Positions 53,948-62,238 of a DNA stretch of 64,000 nucleotides are shown one piece after another. A program made the position numbers and the translations under genes. Under the pieces are notes generated by a model. It was not told where the DNA came from and searched no databases. It was given only the letters and a program-made list of their open reading frames with translations. Positions within the stretch are counted from its first letter, which is position 1. The number at the start of each line of letters is the position of its first letter. The DNA comes from Streptomyces paradoxus (lineage in GTDB: Bacteria > Actinomycetota > Actinomycetes > Streptomycetales > Streptomycetaceae). The stretch is from assembly GCF_014202475.1 (NCBI RefSeq), contig NZ_JACHGV010000007.1, forward strand, positions 1 to 64,000, read 5' to 3'.

Positions 53948-55276
53948 TCAGGCGGACGCCGTCAGGTCACCGCGCCGGGGTGCCGCGAAGGACTCCAGGT
54001 CCGCCCGGGTCAGGCCGGCCAGGCGGGCGACCTCGCCGTTGTCCAGGGCGCCGCAGTCCAGGCCGCGCAGCAGGTAGCCGCTGAGGGCCTTGGCGGTGGC
54101 GGGTTCGTCCATGACGTCGCCGCCGGTGCGGTTGGCGTAGCGGGACAGGCGGGTGGCGGCCTGCTCGAAGCCCTCGCGGTAGAAGGCGAAGACGGCCGCG
54201 TAACGGGTGGGGATGTGGCCGGGGTGCATGTCCCAGCCCTGGTAGTAGGCGCGGGCCAGGGCGCGGCGGGTGAGGCCGTAGTGCAGGCGCCAGGCGTCGT
54301 GGACCCTGGCGGTCGGACCGACCGGCAGGACGTTCGTGGAGCCGTCGGAGACGCGTACGCCGGTGCCGGCCGCCGCGACCTGCATGACGGCCTTGGCGTG
54401 GTCGGCGGCGGGGTGGTCACTGGCCTGGTGGGCGGCGGAGACGCCGAGGCAGGCGCTGTAGTCGAAGGTGCCGTAGTGCAGGCCGGTGGCGCGGCCCTCG
54501 GCGGCCTGGATCATGCGGGCGACGGTGGCGGTGCCGTCGGCGGCGAGGATGGACTGGCTGGTCTCGATCTGGATCTCGAAGCCGATCCGGCCGGGTTCGA
54601 GACCGTGGGTCTTCTCGAAGGCGTCCAGCAGCCGGGCCATGGCGGTGACCTGCTCGGGGTACGTGACCTTGGGCAGGGTGAGCACGAGCCCGCCGGGCAG
54701 GCCGCCGGCCTCCATCAGGCCGGTGAGGAAGATGTCGAGGGTGCGGATGCCCCGGGCGCGGACGGGCGCTTCCATGCACTTCATGCGGATGCCCATGTAC
54801 GGGGCGGCGGTGCCTCCCCCAGCCTCCGGCCGGGAGGTGCCCCCAGCGTAGGCCTCGGCGACGATCCGGGCGGCGCGGGCGGCGGCCTCGTCCTCCTCGG
54901 CGTCGGGGCGGTTGCCGTAGCCGTCCTCGAAGTCGACGCGCAGGTCCTCGATCGGCTCGCGTTCCAGCTTGGCGCGCACGCGCGCGTACACGGGCTCGGC
55001 GAGTTCCTCGGAGAAGCCGAGGACGGCGGCGAAGGACGCGGCGTCCGGGGCGTGTTCGTCGAGGGCCGCCAGGGCGCGGTCGCCCCAGGAGCGGACGGTG
55101 TCGGCGGCGAAGGCGTCGCCGGGTACGTAGACGGTGTGGACGGGCTGGCGGGTGCCGGGGTCCCCGGGGTAGCGGCGCTCCAGCTCCGCGTCGACCGGCG
55201 CGAGGGAGGCACTGATCTCCTCGCTGACGGCGCCCGCGAGGCTCGTCGCCACCTTCTCCTGCTGGCCCTGACCCAT
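53948..55276 (-). CDS. DUF6986 family aldolase/HpcH-like protein
   Basis: 442 aa from the ATG at 55276, with AGGAGG 9 nt upstream. The TIM-barrel of the HpcH/HpaI aldolase-citrate lyase superfamily is suggested by DLRVDFEDGYG near 120, LTLPKVTYPEQVTAMARLLD near 205, and GFEIQIETSQSIL near 232 (metal-binding Glu). LHYGTFDYSACLG near 270 and PGHIPTRYAAVFAFYREG near 355 are family segments. The middle (around residue 143-155) carries a short repeat-derived insertion, AGGTSRPEAGGGTAA. Two IclR-like palindromes stand upstream. Divergent from the EEP gene. Confidence 0.85.
   Translation of the reverse strand: MGQGQQEKVATSLAGAVSEEISASLAPVDAELERRYPGDPGTRQPVHTVYVPGDAFAADTVRSWGDRALAALDEHAPDAASFAAVLGFSEELAEPVYARVRAKLEREPIEDLRVDFEDGYGNRPDAEEDEAAARAARIVAEAYAGGTSRPEAGGGTAAPYMGIRMKCMEAPVRARGIRTLDIFLTGLMEAGGLPGGLVLTLPKVTYPEQVTAMARLLDAFEKTHGLEPGRIGFEIQIETSQSILAADGTATVARMIQAAEGRATGLHYGTFDYSACLGVSAAHQASDHPAADHAKAVMQVAAAGTGVRVSDGSTNVLPVGPTARVHDAWRLHYGLTRRALARAYYQGWDMHPGHIPTRYAAVFAFYREGFEQAATRLSRYANRTGGDVMDEPATAKALSGYLLRGLDCGALDNGEVARLAGLTRADLESFAAPRRGDLTASA
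54811..54847. repeat. Streptomyces-type short palindromic repeat inside the DUF6986 gene
   Basis: CCCCCAG - CCTCC GGCCG GGAGG - TG - CCCCCAG: a small hairpin flanked by direct CCCCCAG repeats. Elements of this look (GGCACCTCCC...GCTGGGGGAGG) recur in intergenic DNA of Streptomyces, to my knowledge. Here it lies within a coding region and keeps the frame, adding about 12-15 residues. Confidence 0.6.
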
Positions 55277-55293
55277 TCCGAGACCCTCCTGTT

Positions 55294-55328
55294 TTCCGCT
55301 GTACGGAATCAACAATCCGTAGAGCGAA
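55294..55328 (-). promoter_or_regulatory. Tandem IclR-type operator upstream of DUF6986 gene
   Basis: TTCCG-CTGTA-CGGAA (55294-55308) is a perfect interrupted palindrome, and ATCCG-TAGAG-CGAA (55315-55328) an imperfect second copy 21 bp on. The spacing and form fit an IclR-family dimer-of-dimers site. No IclR gene is in the window. Confidence 0.55.
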
Positions 55329-55470
55329 GTTATCGGCCGACCTTCGGCCTGGTCAACACCATCCTGAAGTGGAATTCTCCATGCCTCCTGCTTGATCACT
55401 GCCGATCGGCCCTCTTCTTCCGTACTCAGAAGGCAAGCTTCATCCTGACGTGCAAGGGGAGGGAGACCAC

Positions 55471-56376
55471 GTGTCGAACGAGGTCGGAGTGACGCGCCGC
55501 CACGGGCTCAAGGCGGCGGCCGCCGCCGCCATCGCGGGGCCGCTGCTCACCACCGCGGGCCCCACACAGCCCGCTTCCGCCGGCGAGCACCCGGGTGCCC
55601 TGAACGTCATGACGTTCAACGTCCGCTTCGGGACCGTCGTCGACAGGACACCGCGCTGGGACGTGCGCCGACCGGTGATGCGAGAACTGCTGCGCCGCGA
55701 GCTGCCGCACCTCATCGGCACCCAGGAAGGGCTCTACCGGCAAGTGCGCGCGATCGAGAAGGATCTCGGCGGGCACTACGACTGGATCGGCACCGGACGC
55801 GGGGGCGGCAGCAAGGACGAGTTCATGGCGGTCTTCTACGACACGCGCAGACTCGAGCCGCTCGAGTTCGATCACTTCTGGCTGTCCGACACTCCGCACA
55901 CGATCGCCTCGAACACCTGGGGCGCGGACTGGCTGCGCATGGTGACCTGGGTCCGTTTCGCCGATCTCGCCCGCGACGGACGGGAGTTCTACGTCCTCAA
56001 CACCCACCTGGACAGCGTCAGCCAGTACGCCCGGGAACGCTCGGCGGGGCTCATCGGCGAGACCATCGCCGGGTGGGACCGGTCGTCACCGGTCATCGTC
56101 ACCGGCGACTTCAACGCGGCCGCCCACGACAACCGGGTGTACGACCTCATGCTGGACATCGGACTGGTGGACGCCTGGGACGCGGCGGCCTCGCGGGGTC
56201 CGGCGTACGGGACGCACCACGGCTACCGGGCGCTCAGGCCCGGCGGGCGGCGTATCGACTGGATCCTGACCACGCCCGGGGTGACCACGCACTGGGCCGG
56301 GATGAATACCTTCAGCATGGACGGGACGTATCCGAGCGACCATCTGCCGGTGCAGGCCTCGATGACCCTGGGATGA
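55471..56376 (+). CDS. Tat-exported endonuclease/exonuclease/phosphatase family protein
   Basis: 301 aa from the GTG at 55471, with GGGGAGGGAG upstream. A Tat signal peptide (TRRHGLKAAAAAAIAGPLL, cleavage near ASA, residue 37). The EEP fold follows: MTFNVRFG (Asn), LIGTQEG (metal Glu), LNTHLDSVSQYARE, VIVTGDFNAA (Asp, Asn) and the final SDHLPV (Asp-His pair). Acts outside the membrane on nucleic acid, phosphoinositide or sphingomyelin-like substrates. Ends 3 bp before a strong terminator hairpin. Confidence 0.93.
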   Translation: MSNEVGVTRRHGLKAAAAAAIAGPLLTTAGPTQPASAGEHPGALNVMTFNVRFGTVVDRTPRWDVRRPVMRELLRRELPHLIGTQEGLYRQVRAIEKDLGGHYDWIGTGRGGGSKDEFMAVFYDTRRLEPLEFDHFWLSDTPHTIASNTWGADWLRMVTWVRFADLARDGREFYVLNTHLDSVSQYARERSAGLIGETIAGWDRSSPVIVTGDFNAAAHDNRVYDLMLDIGLVDAWDAAASRGPAYGTHHGYRALRPGGRRIDWILTTPGVTTHWAGMNTFSMDGTYPSDHLPVQASMTLG

Positions 56377-56379
56377 GAA

Positions 56380-56417
56380 GAGGCCCCCGTGACCGCTCGC
56401 GCGGTCACGGGGGCCTC
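56380..56417. terminator. Bidirectional terminator, EEP gene and etfA
   Basis: GAGGCCCCCGTGACCGC - TCGC - GCGGTCACGGGGGCCTC: a perfect 17-bp stem with a 4-nt loop in the 58-bp convergent gap. Confidence 0.85.
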
Positions 56418-56434
56418 TCACAGCCGGGGGTCGA

Positions 56435-57397
56435 TCAGCCCTTGCGGGTCTTGATCTCCTCGGTCAGGGCCGGGACGACGTCGAAGAGGTCGCCGACGAC
56501 GCCGTAGTCGACGAGGTCGAAGATCGGGGCCTCGGCGTCCTTGTTGATCGCCACGATCGTCTTCGAGGTCTGCATGCCGGCGCGGTGCTGGATCGCGCCG
56601 GAGATGCCGTTGGCGATGTACAGCTGCGGCGAGACGGACTTGCCGGTCTGGCCGACCTGGTTGGTGTGCGGGTACCAGCCGGCGTCCACCGCGGCACGCG
56701 AGGCACCGACGGCCGCGCCGAGCGAGTCGGCGAGGGCCTCGATGATCGCGAAGTTCTCCGCGCCGTTGACGCCACGGCCACCGGAGACCACGATCGCGGC
56801 CTCGGTCAGCTCCGGACGGCCCGTCGACTCACGCGGCGTACGGCCGGTGACCTTGGTGCCGGTGGCCTGCGCGGAGAAGGTCACCGACAGCGCCTCGACA
56901 GCACCGGCGGCCGGGGCGGCCTCCACGGCGGCGCTGTTGGGCTTGACCGTGATGACCGGGGTGCCCTTGGAGACACGGGACTTGGTGGTGAAGGACGCGG
57001 CGAACACCGACTGCGTGGCCACGGGGCCCTCGTCGCCGGCCTCCAGGTCGACGGCGTCGGTGATGATGCCGGAGCCGATGCGCAGCGCCAGACGGGCGGC
57101 GATCTCCTTGCCCTCGGCGGAGGACGGGACCAGCACGGCGGCCGGGGACACGGCCTCGTGCGCGGCCTGGAGGGCGTCCACCTTCGGTACGACCAGGTAG
57201 TCGGCGTACTCGGCGGCCTCGTGCGTGAGGACCTTGACCGCGCCGTGCTCGGCGAGCGCGGCGGCGGTGTCACCGGCGCCGTTGCCCAGCGCGACGGCGA
57301 CCGGCTCGCCGATGCGGCGGGCGAGGGTCAGCAGCTCCAGGGTGGGCTTGCGGACGGCACCGTCCACGTGGTCGACGTAGACGAGAACTTCAGCCAT
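56435..57397 (-). CDS. etfA: Electron transfer flavoprotein alpha subunit
   Basis: 320 aa from the ATG at 57397. N-terminal Rossmann-like part (VLVYVDHVDGAVRKPTLELL) and C-terminal FAD domain with the ETF-alpha signature IVVSGGRGVNGAENFAIIEA near 200 and LYIANGISGAIQHRAGMQTS near 265. With EtfB it shuttles electrons from acyl-CoA and other dehydrogenases to the quinone pool. 55 bp behind etfB, in the usual order. Confidence 0.97.
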   Translation of the reverse strand: MAEVLVYVDHVDGAVRKPTLELLTLARRIGEPVAVALGNGAGDTAAALAEHGAVKVLTHEAAEYADYLVVPKVDALQAAHEAVSPAAVLVPSSAEGKEIAARLALRIGSGIITDAVDLEAGDEGPVATQSVFAASFTTKSRVSKGTPVITVKPNSAAVEAAPAAGAVEALSVTFSAQATGTKVTGRTPRESTGRPELTEAAIVVSGGRGVNGAENFAIIEALADSLGAAVGASRAAVDAGWYPHTNQVGQTGKSVSPQLYIANGISGAIQHRAGMQTSKTIVAINKDAEAPIFDLVDYGVVGDLFDVVPALTEEIKTRKG

Positions 57398-57452
57398 GGG
57401 ACTTCTTCTCTCCTGCTTGCGAAAGATGAGGGGCGGTCAGCGAATGCAGGGC

Positions 57453-58241
57453 TCAGATGAACTTCTGGCCCGCGAGGAACTCAGCGAGCTGCTTGCCGCC
57501 CTCGCCCTCGTCCTTGACGATCGTGCCCGCGGTGCGGGCCGGGCGCTCGGCCGCGCCGTCGACCGTGGTGTAGGCACCCTCCAGGCCGACCTCCTCGGCC
57601 TCCAGGTCCAGGTCGGACAGGTCCCAGGACTCCACCGGCTTCTTCTTGGCGGCCATGATGCCCTTGAAGGACGGGTAACGGGCCTCGCCCGACTGGTCGG
57701 TCACGGACACGACCGCCGGGAGGGAGGCCTCCAGGTTCTCCGAGGCGGCGTCGCCGTCGCGGCGGCCCTTGACCGTGCCGTCCTCGACGGAGACCTCGGA
57801 GAGCAGGGTGACCTGCGGGACGCCCAGGCGCTCGGCGAGCAGCGCGGGCACGACGCCCATGGTGCCGTCGGTGGAGGCCATGCCGGAGATGACGAGGTCG
57901 TAGCCGGCCTTCTCGATCGCCTTGGCCAGGACCAGGGAGGTGCCGATGGCGTCGGTGCCGTGGATGTCGTCGTCCTCGACGTGGATCGCCTTGTCAGCGC
58001 CCATGGACAGCGCCTTGCGCAGGGCGTCCTTGGCGTCCTCGGGGCCCACCGTCAGGACGGTGATCTCCACGTCGTCGTCGGAGTTCTCGGAGATCTGCAG
58101 CGCCTGCTCGACCGCGTACTCGTCGAGCTCGGAGAGCAGACCGTCCACGTCGTCCCGGTCGACGGTCAGGTCATCGGCGAAGTGCCGGTCGCCAGTGGCG
58201 TCGGGCACGTACTTCACAGTGACAACGATCCTCAAGCTCAC
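57453..58241 (-). CDS. etfB: Electron transfer flavoprotein beta subunit
   Basis: 262 aa from the GTG at 58241, with GGAGA upstream. Begins SLRIVVTVKYVPDATGDRHF; DEYAVEQALQISE near 42 and GPEDAKDALRKALSMGADKA near 72 are ETF-beta features, and the C-terminus has the adenine-nucleotide-binding region (VSVTDQSGEARYPSFKGIMA). AMP-binding partner of EtfA. First gene of the operon. Confidence 0.97.
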   Translation of the reverse strand: MSLRIVVTVKYVPDATGDRHFADDLTVDRDDVDGLLSELDEYAVEQALQISENSDDDVEITVLTVGPEDAKDALRKALSMGADKAIHVEDDDIHGTDAIGTSLVLAKAIEKAGYDLVISGMASTDGTMGVVPALLAERLGVPQVTLLSEVSVEDGTVKGRRDGDAASENLEASLPAVVSVTDQSGEARYPSFKGIMAAKKKPVESWDLSDLDLEAEEVGLEGAYTTVDGAAERPARTAGTIVKDEGEGGKQLAEFLAGQKFI

Positions 58242-58461
58242 GCCGGCTCTCCTACTGCATCGTCATTTCCATGCTGCCTACTTGCAGGCAGCATAGGCGC
58301 CTCTAGCGTCCGATCCCGGTCGGGGCGAACCCACGCCCCGAGCGAAATATTACTCGTCAGTACACCCAGTTCGTTCCCGCTAAGCAAGCGCTTTGAACTG
58401 TGACCTTCGCAACGCAGCGTAACCGGAACTCGACGGTCACGCAGCCCGGGGGGCACCCGGC

Positions 58462-58953
58462 TCAGTCGCCCAGACGCTGGAAACGTCCCTGGTGGTAGAG
58501 GAGCGGACGACCGGTGCCGGTGGGGTCGCCGTGCACGACCTCGGCGAGCACGATCCGGTGGTCCCCGGCGGGCACGCGCGCGACGACCCGGCCCACCAGC
58601 CAGGCGAGCACGCCGTCGAGGACGGGAACGCCCTCGGGCCCCTCCCGCCAAGCGGTGGGCGGGCCGAAGCGGTCGACGCCGCTGCGGGCGAAGGTCGCGG
58701 CCAGCTCCTGCTGATGCTCACCGAGGATGTGGACACCGACGTGGTCCGCCGCCGCGATCGCGGGCCAGCTGGAGGAGCCGGTGCCGACCCCGAAGGACAG
58801 CAGGGGCGGTTCGGCGGAGACGGACGTCAGGGAGGTCGCGGTGAAGCCCACCGGCCCCGCCTCGCCACGAGCGGTGACGACGGCGACTCCCGCCGCGTGC
58901 CGCCGGAAGACCGAGCGCAGGAGGTCGGGCGTGGCGAGGAGGTCCGCAGGCAT
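58462..58953 (-). CDS. Flavin reductase domain protein
   Basis: 163 aa from the ATG at 58953. The split-barrel flavin reductase (FMN-binding) domain: LRSVFRRHAAGVAVVTARG near 11, GFTATSLTSVSAEPPLLSF near 36, FGPPTAWREGPEGVPVLDGV near 98 and HRIVLAEVVHGD near 130. Supplies reduced flavin to a monooxygenase or acts as a small oxidoreductase. Lies behind the thioredoxin-like gene on the same strand. Confidence 0.92.
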   Translation of the reverse strand: MPADLLATPDLLRSVFRRHAAGVAVVTARGEAGPVGFTATSLTSVSAEPPLLSFGVGTGSSSWPAIAAADHVGVHILGEHQQELAATFARSGVDRFGPPTAWREGPEGVPVLDGVLAWLVGRVVARVPAGDHRIVLAEVVHGDPTGTGRPLLYHQGRFQRLGD

Positions 58954-59036
58954 GGGGTCAGGCTGACGATAATTGGTACGCGCAGTCAAGTTCGTTCCGT
59001 GATGTGGGAGATGGCTCACGGACCGCGTCACGCCGG

Positions 59037-59450
59037 TCACACCGCCTCCCCCAGCGCGGCGATCACGTCGGCCTTGCGCGGCTGCCCGGTGGCCCGCCGC
59101 ACCACCCGGCCGTCGGCGTCCAGGACCAGCACGGTCGGGGTCTTGAGGATGTCCAGCCGCCGCACGAGGTCCAGATGGGCCTCGGCGTCGATCTCGACGT
59201 GGGCCACACCCGGGACCACACCGGCGACCTCGCCGAGGACCCGCCGGGTCGCCCGGCACGGCGCGCAGAACGCGCTGGAGAACTGCACGAGCGTGGCCCG
59301 CTCGCCGAGCTCCGCGCCCAGTTCCGCCGCATCGAGCCGTTTGCCGTCGTCGCGCCCGCGCACCCGCACTCTCCCGCTCCGCCGCCGCTGCAGCACTCCG
59401 TAGGCGCTCGCCGCCGCGAGCACCACCACGCACACCACCAGTCCGGTCAT
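59037..59450 (-). CDS. Membrane-anchored thioredoxin-like protein
   Basis: 137 aa from the ATG at 59450. One N-terminal membrane segment (TGLVVCVVVLAAASAYGVL), a basic linker, then a thioredoxin fold with CXXC in SSAFCAPCRATRR near 62 and the cis-Pro in LKTPTVLVLD near 103. The fold could face the cytosol or the outside. The divergent DUF4395 gene 78 bp away is a frequent partner of such thioredoxins. Confidence 0.92.
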   Translation of the reverse strand: MTGLVVCVVVLAAASAYGVLQRRRSGRVRVRGRDDGKRLDAAELGAELGERATLVQFSSAFCAPCRATRRVLGEVAGVVPGVAHVEIDAEAHLDLVRRLDILKTPTVLVLDADGRVVRRATGQPRKADVIAALGEAV

Positions 59451-59528
59451 CACCTGCTGCAAGCGTTCACGAGACCGCAAAGATTCCCGGCCCCGCCACC
59501 CGCCCGTTCTGCGGAATGCTTGGTTCCC

Positions 59529-59945
59529 ATGGACATCGATGTGAGAGGACCGCGGTTCGGCGCGGCCGTCACGGCCGCCGTCCTGGCGGTCGTTCTGGTC
59601 ACCGGGAGCGCCTGGCTGCTGGCCTGGCAGACGCTGGCTTTCCTGCTCGGAGCGGCGGGCGGGGTCCGCCGCTCCCCGTACGGCCTGCTGTTCGCCAGGG
59701 CCGTGCGGCCGCGGCTCGGACCGCCGACCGCGTTCGAAGCGCCCGAACCGCCGCGTTTCGCCCAGGTGGTGGGGCTGCTTTTCGCCGGACTCGGGCTCGT
59801 CGGCTACACCCTGGGCCCCGGCTGGCTGGGACTCGCGGCGACCGGCGCCGCGCTCGCCGCCGCCTTCCTCAATGCTGCGTTCGGGTACTGCCTGGGCTGC
59901 GAGTTGTACCTGCTCGGGCGGCGGGTGGCGGTCCGCGCGGAGTAA
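59529..59945 (+). CDS. DUF4395 membrane protein
   Basis: 138 aa from the ATG. Begins DIDVRGPRFGAAVTAAVLAV; four membrane segments with the family motif FGYCLGCELYLLGRR near 115-130, whose two Cys could form or exchange a disulfide. Next to the divergent thioredoxin-like gene, it may be the membrane electron carrier for it. AATGCT lies 8 nt before the ATG; no clear ribosome binding site. Confidence 0.88.
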   Translation: MDIDVRGPRFGAAVTAAVLAVVLVTGSAWLLAWQTLAFLLGAAGGVRRSPYGLLFARAVRPRLGPPTAFEAPEPPRFAQVVGLLFAGLGLVGYTLGPGWLGLAATGAALAAAFLNAAFGYCLGCELYLLGRRVAVRAE

Positions 59946-60132
59946 TGGGCGCGCAAAAGCACGAGGTGGGAAGCGGCGGGCGACGTGACGAGAATCTCGC
60001 CGCCGACGGGCACGAGGACTGGCTACCCGGCCGTTCTTCGGGCACGATCTGCGACAAGCCGTAAACCTACGGCTGCGTAACTTTCCACTGGGAATCCCTT
60101 CCCAGGCAGAGCAGGAAGGGGCCGGCCCGCCC

Positions 60133-60861
60133 ATGGCAGAGCTCGTCTACCGTCCCGTCGTCGGTTTCGCCCGCACGCTGTTCAAGGTGTGGGACCTCAA
60201 GATCGACCTCCAGGGTTCGGAGAACATCCCGCGCTCGGGCGGCGCCGTGCTGGTGAGCAATCACATCAGCTACCTGGACTTCGTCTTCGACGGCCTGGCG
60301 GCCCTGCCGCAGAAGCGTCTCGTGCGTTTCATGGCGAAGGAGTCCGTCTTCCGGCACCGCATCTCCGGCCCGCTGATGCGCGGCATGAAGCACATCCCGG
60401 TGGACCGCAAGCAGGGCGAGGCGGCCTACGCGCACGCCCTGGACTCGCTGCGGTCCGGCGAGATCGTCGGGGTCTTCCCGGAGGCGACGATCTCGCAGTC
60501 GTTCACGCTGAAGAGCTTCAAGTCGGGCGCCGCGCGTCTGGCCCAGGAGGCCGGCGTCCCGCTGATCCCGATGGCGGTGTGGGGCACGCAGCGGCTGTGG
60601 ACCAAGGGTCACCCGCGCAACTTCAAGCGCAGCCACATCCCCATCACGATCCGGGTGGGCGAGGCGATCGAGGCCTCCCGCGACAAGTACGCGGGCGCCA
60701 TCACACGCCAGCTGCGCGAGCGTGTGCAGGAGCTCCTCGAAGCCGCCCAGCGCGCCTACCCCGTCCGCCCGAAGGGCCCGGACGACACCTGGTGGATGCC
60801 GGCCCACCTCGGCGGCACGGCCCCGACGCCGGAGCAGGTGCGGGCGGCAGAGGCGCACTGA
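60133..60861 (+). CDS. 1-acyl-glycerol-3-phosphate acyltransferase (PlsC-like)
   Basis: 242 aa. NHISYLD near 54 is the HX4D catalytic motif; GVFPEATISQ near 117 is the substrate-binding motif. The chain begins MAELVYRPVVGFARTLFKVW and ends in a Pro-rich tail. Transfers acyl groups to lysophosphatidate or similar lipids at the membrane. Single gene, convergent with the B3/B4 protein. Confidence 0.93.
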   Translation: MAELVYRPVVGFARTLFKVWDLKIDLQGSENIPRSGGAVLVSNHISYLDFVFDGLAALPQKRLVRFMAKESVFRHRISGPLMRGMKHIPVDRKQGEAAYAHALDSLRSGEIVGVFPEATISQSFTLKSFKSGAARLAQEAGVPLIPMAVWGTQRLWTKGHPRNFKRSHIPITIRVGEAIEASRDKYAGAITRQLRERVQELLEAAQRAYPVRPKGPDDTWWMPAHLGGTAPTPEQVRAAEAH

Positions 60862-60879
60862 CGCCCGCCCGGCCCGAAC

Positions 60880-61581
60880 TCAGGCGGAGGACTCCGGAGC
60901 ACGGACGGCGATGTCCGCTCCGGGGCTGAATTTCGCCAGCAGTTCGGCGAGTTCCGCGCCGGCCGCCGTCACCTCGGCGACCGGCATCGGCGCCAGGCTC
61001 TCCAGCAGGAAGATGCCGGACGTCGTCCGCTCGGTGAGCCGGGTGCGCGGGCCCTGGCGCCAGTTCCAGCGGCGGCAGGTCACGCCGGCGTCGTCGCGCC
61101 ACACGACTTCGCCCGCGTCGGGGTGCTCGACGGTCTCCTCGCCCCCGGCGACGGTCACGAAGTCCTCCTCTCCCGTGGCGCGGATCAGGCGCATGCCGCC
61201 TTCGACGCGGTCGGCGTCCTCGCCGCCGACGGGGATCAGATGGGCGACGGAAACCGCGTTGTAGAGGTCGACGAGCAGGTTGATGCGCGGCAGCCCGGCC
61301 TCCGAGAGGGCCCGCTTGGCCAGCGCCTCCGCGGAGTTGCGGGTACGGGACGGCTTCGAGCCGAACGCGGTGTAGGTCTCGCGCCATGCGGCCATGTGCG
61401 GGTCCTCGTGCGGGGCGCGGCCGTCCAGGCGTACGGCGAGCCGGCGGGCCGCATCGTCCAGCAGGGCCGAGCTTGCTTCACTGCTCGGCCCGTTGACCAG
61501 GCCGTGCGCCTCGATCGCGACGTGCGTGAAACCGGGGGCGAGTGCGCGTACGTCCTCGGACACGGTCAGTGTGAGCCTCAT
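60880..61581 (-). CDS. B3/B4 tRNA-binding domain protein (PheRS-beta-like)
   Basis: 233 aa from the ATG at 61581. The central part resembles the B3/B4 editing domain of phenylalanyl-tRNA synthetase beta: WRETYTAFGSKPSRTRNSAE near 65, LPRINLLVDLYNAVSVAHLI near 97, and GEVVWRDDAGVTCRRWNWRQ near 160. Stand-alone B3/B4 proteins may deacylate mischarged tRNAs or bind amino acids. Lies 12 bp behind the transglutaminase-like gene. Confidence 0.88.
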   Translation of the reverse strand: MRLTLTVSEDVRALAPGFTHVAIEAHGLVNGPSSEASSALLDDAARRLAVRLDGRAPHEDPHMAAWRETYTAFGSKPSRTRNSAEALAKRALSEAGLPRINLLVDLYNAVSVAHLIPVGGEDADRVEGGMRLIRATGEEDFVTVAGGEETVEHPDAGEVVWRDDAGVTCRRWNWRQGPRTRLTERTTSGIFLLESLAPMPVAEVTAAGAELAELLAKFSPGADIAVRAPESSA

Positions 61582-61593
61582 GGTCGCCTTGCC

Positions 61594-62166
61594 TCAGAGT
61601 GCGATGGGGAGTGTCTGCCACAGGTGCGGCCGGTCGCGCGCTGCCGTGAGGGCGTCCAGCACCACCGGATGTGGTGCAGCATACAAGACCGGGTAGTCCA
61701 GTTCATTGGACGCCGGGTCGGGCAGGAAGGCCAGCCGCTCACCGTCGAGGGAGAACTGGGCGTTGACGCCGGGTTTGTTGCCCCGGGGGTCCTGCCGGTG
61801 CCACGCGCCGTTGAACCGCACGGCGACCAGCCCGTGCACCTCCTCGAACTTCTGGTAGCACAGCGCGGTGGGGATGTCCTCGGCCCGCAGCAGGGCGGCC
61901 AGCGCGTGGGCCTTGGCGTAGCAGATGCCGGTGCGCCGCTCCAGGACGTCCGAGGCGCGCCAGGTGACGCGGAGATCGCCGGAGTCCTGCGAGTGCGGAA
62001 TGGTGTCGCGCACGAACTCGAAGGCCGCCCGCGCATAGTCATACGAGTCGGCCACCCCGGCGGCGAGCCTCCCCGCCGTTTCACGCACGAGCGGATGATG
62101 ATGGTCGATCGCCTCGTCAGCGGCCAAGTAGGCGGAGAGGTCCGGCGTTTGCTGGATCAGCTGCAT
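61594..62166 (-). CDS. Transglutaminase-like domain protein
   Basis: 190 aa from the ATG at 62166. The catalytic Cys is in RRTGICYAKAHALAALLRAE near 80, the His in EEVHGLVAVRFNGAWHRQDP near 110 and the Asp in HRQDPRG. No signal peptide, so cytosolic. The family includes cysteine proteases and peptide-modifying enzymes. Upstream it has a long inverted repeat (62161-62234). Confidence 0.9.
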   Translation of the reverse strand: MQLIQQTPDLSAYLAADEAIDHHHPLVRETAGRLAAGVADSYDYARAAFEFVRDTIPHSQDSGDLRVTWRASDVLERRTGICYAKAHALAALLRAEDIPTALCYQKFEEVHGLVAVRFNGAWHRQDPRGNKPGVNAQFSLDGERLAFLPDPASNELDYPVLYAAPHPVVLDALTAARDRPHLWQTLPIAL

Positions 62167-62234
62167 ACAGGCAGAGCGTAGGAAGGGATCACCGCCCCGT
62201 CAATCCTTTTACGCTCTGCCGTATACCTATGCAG
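62161..62234. promoter_or_regulatory. Two-part inverted repeat before the transglutaminase-like gene
   Basis: Outer CTGCATA (62161-62167) pairs with TATGCAG (62228-62234); inner GGCAGAGCGTA (62170-62180) pairs with TACGCTCTGCC (62210-62220), both perfect. It lies between the lyase stop and the transglutaminase start, so it may end the upstream transcript or act as an operator or leader structure. Confidence 0.6.
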
Positions 62235-62238
62235 GCGC

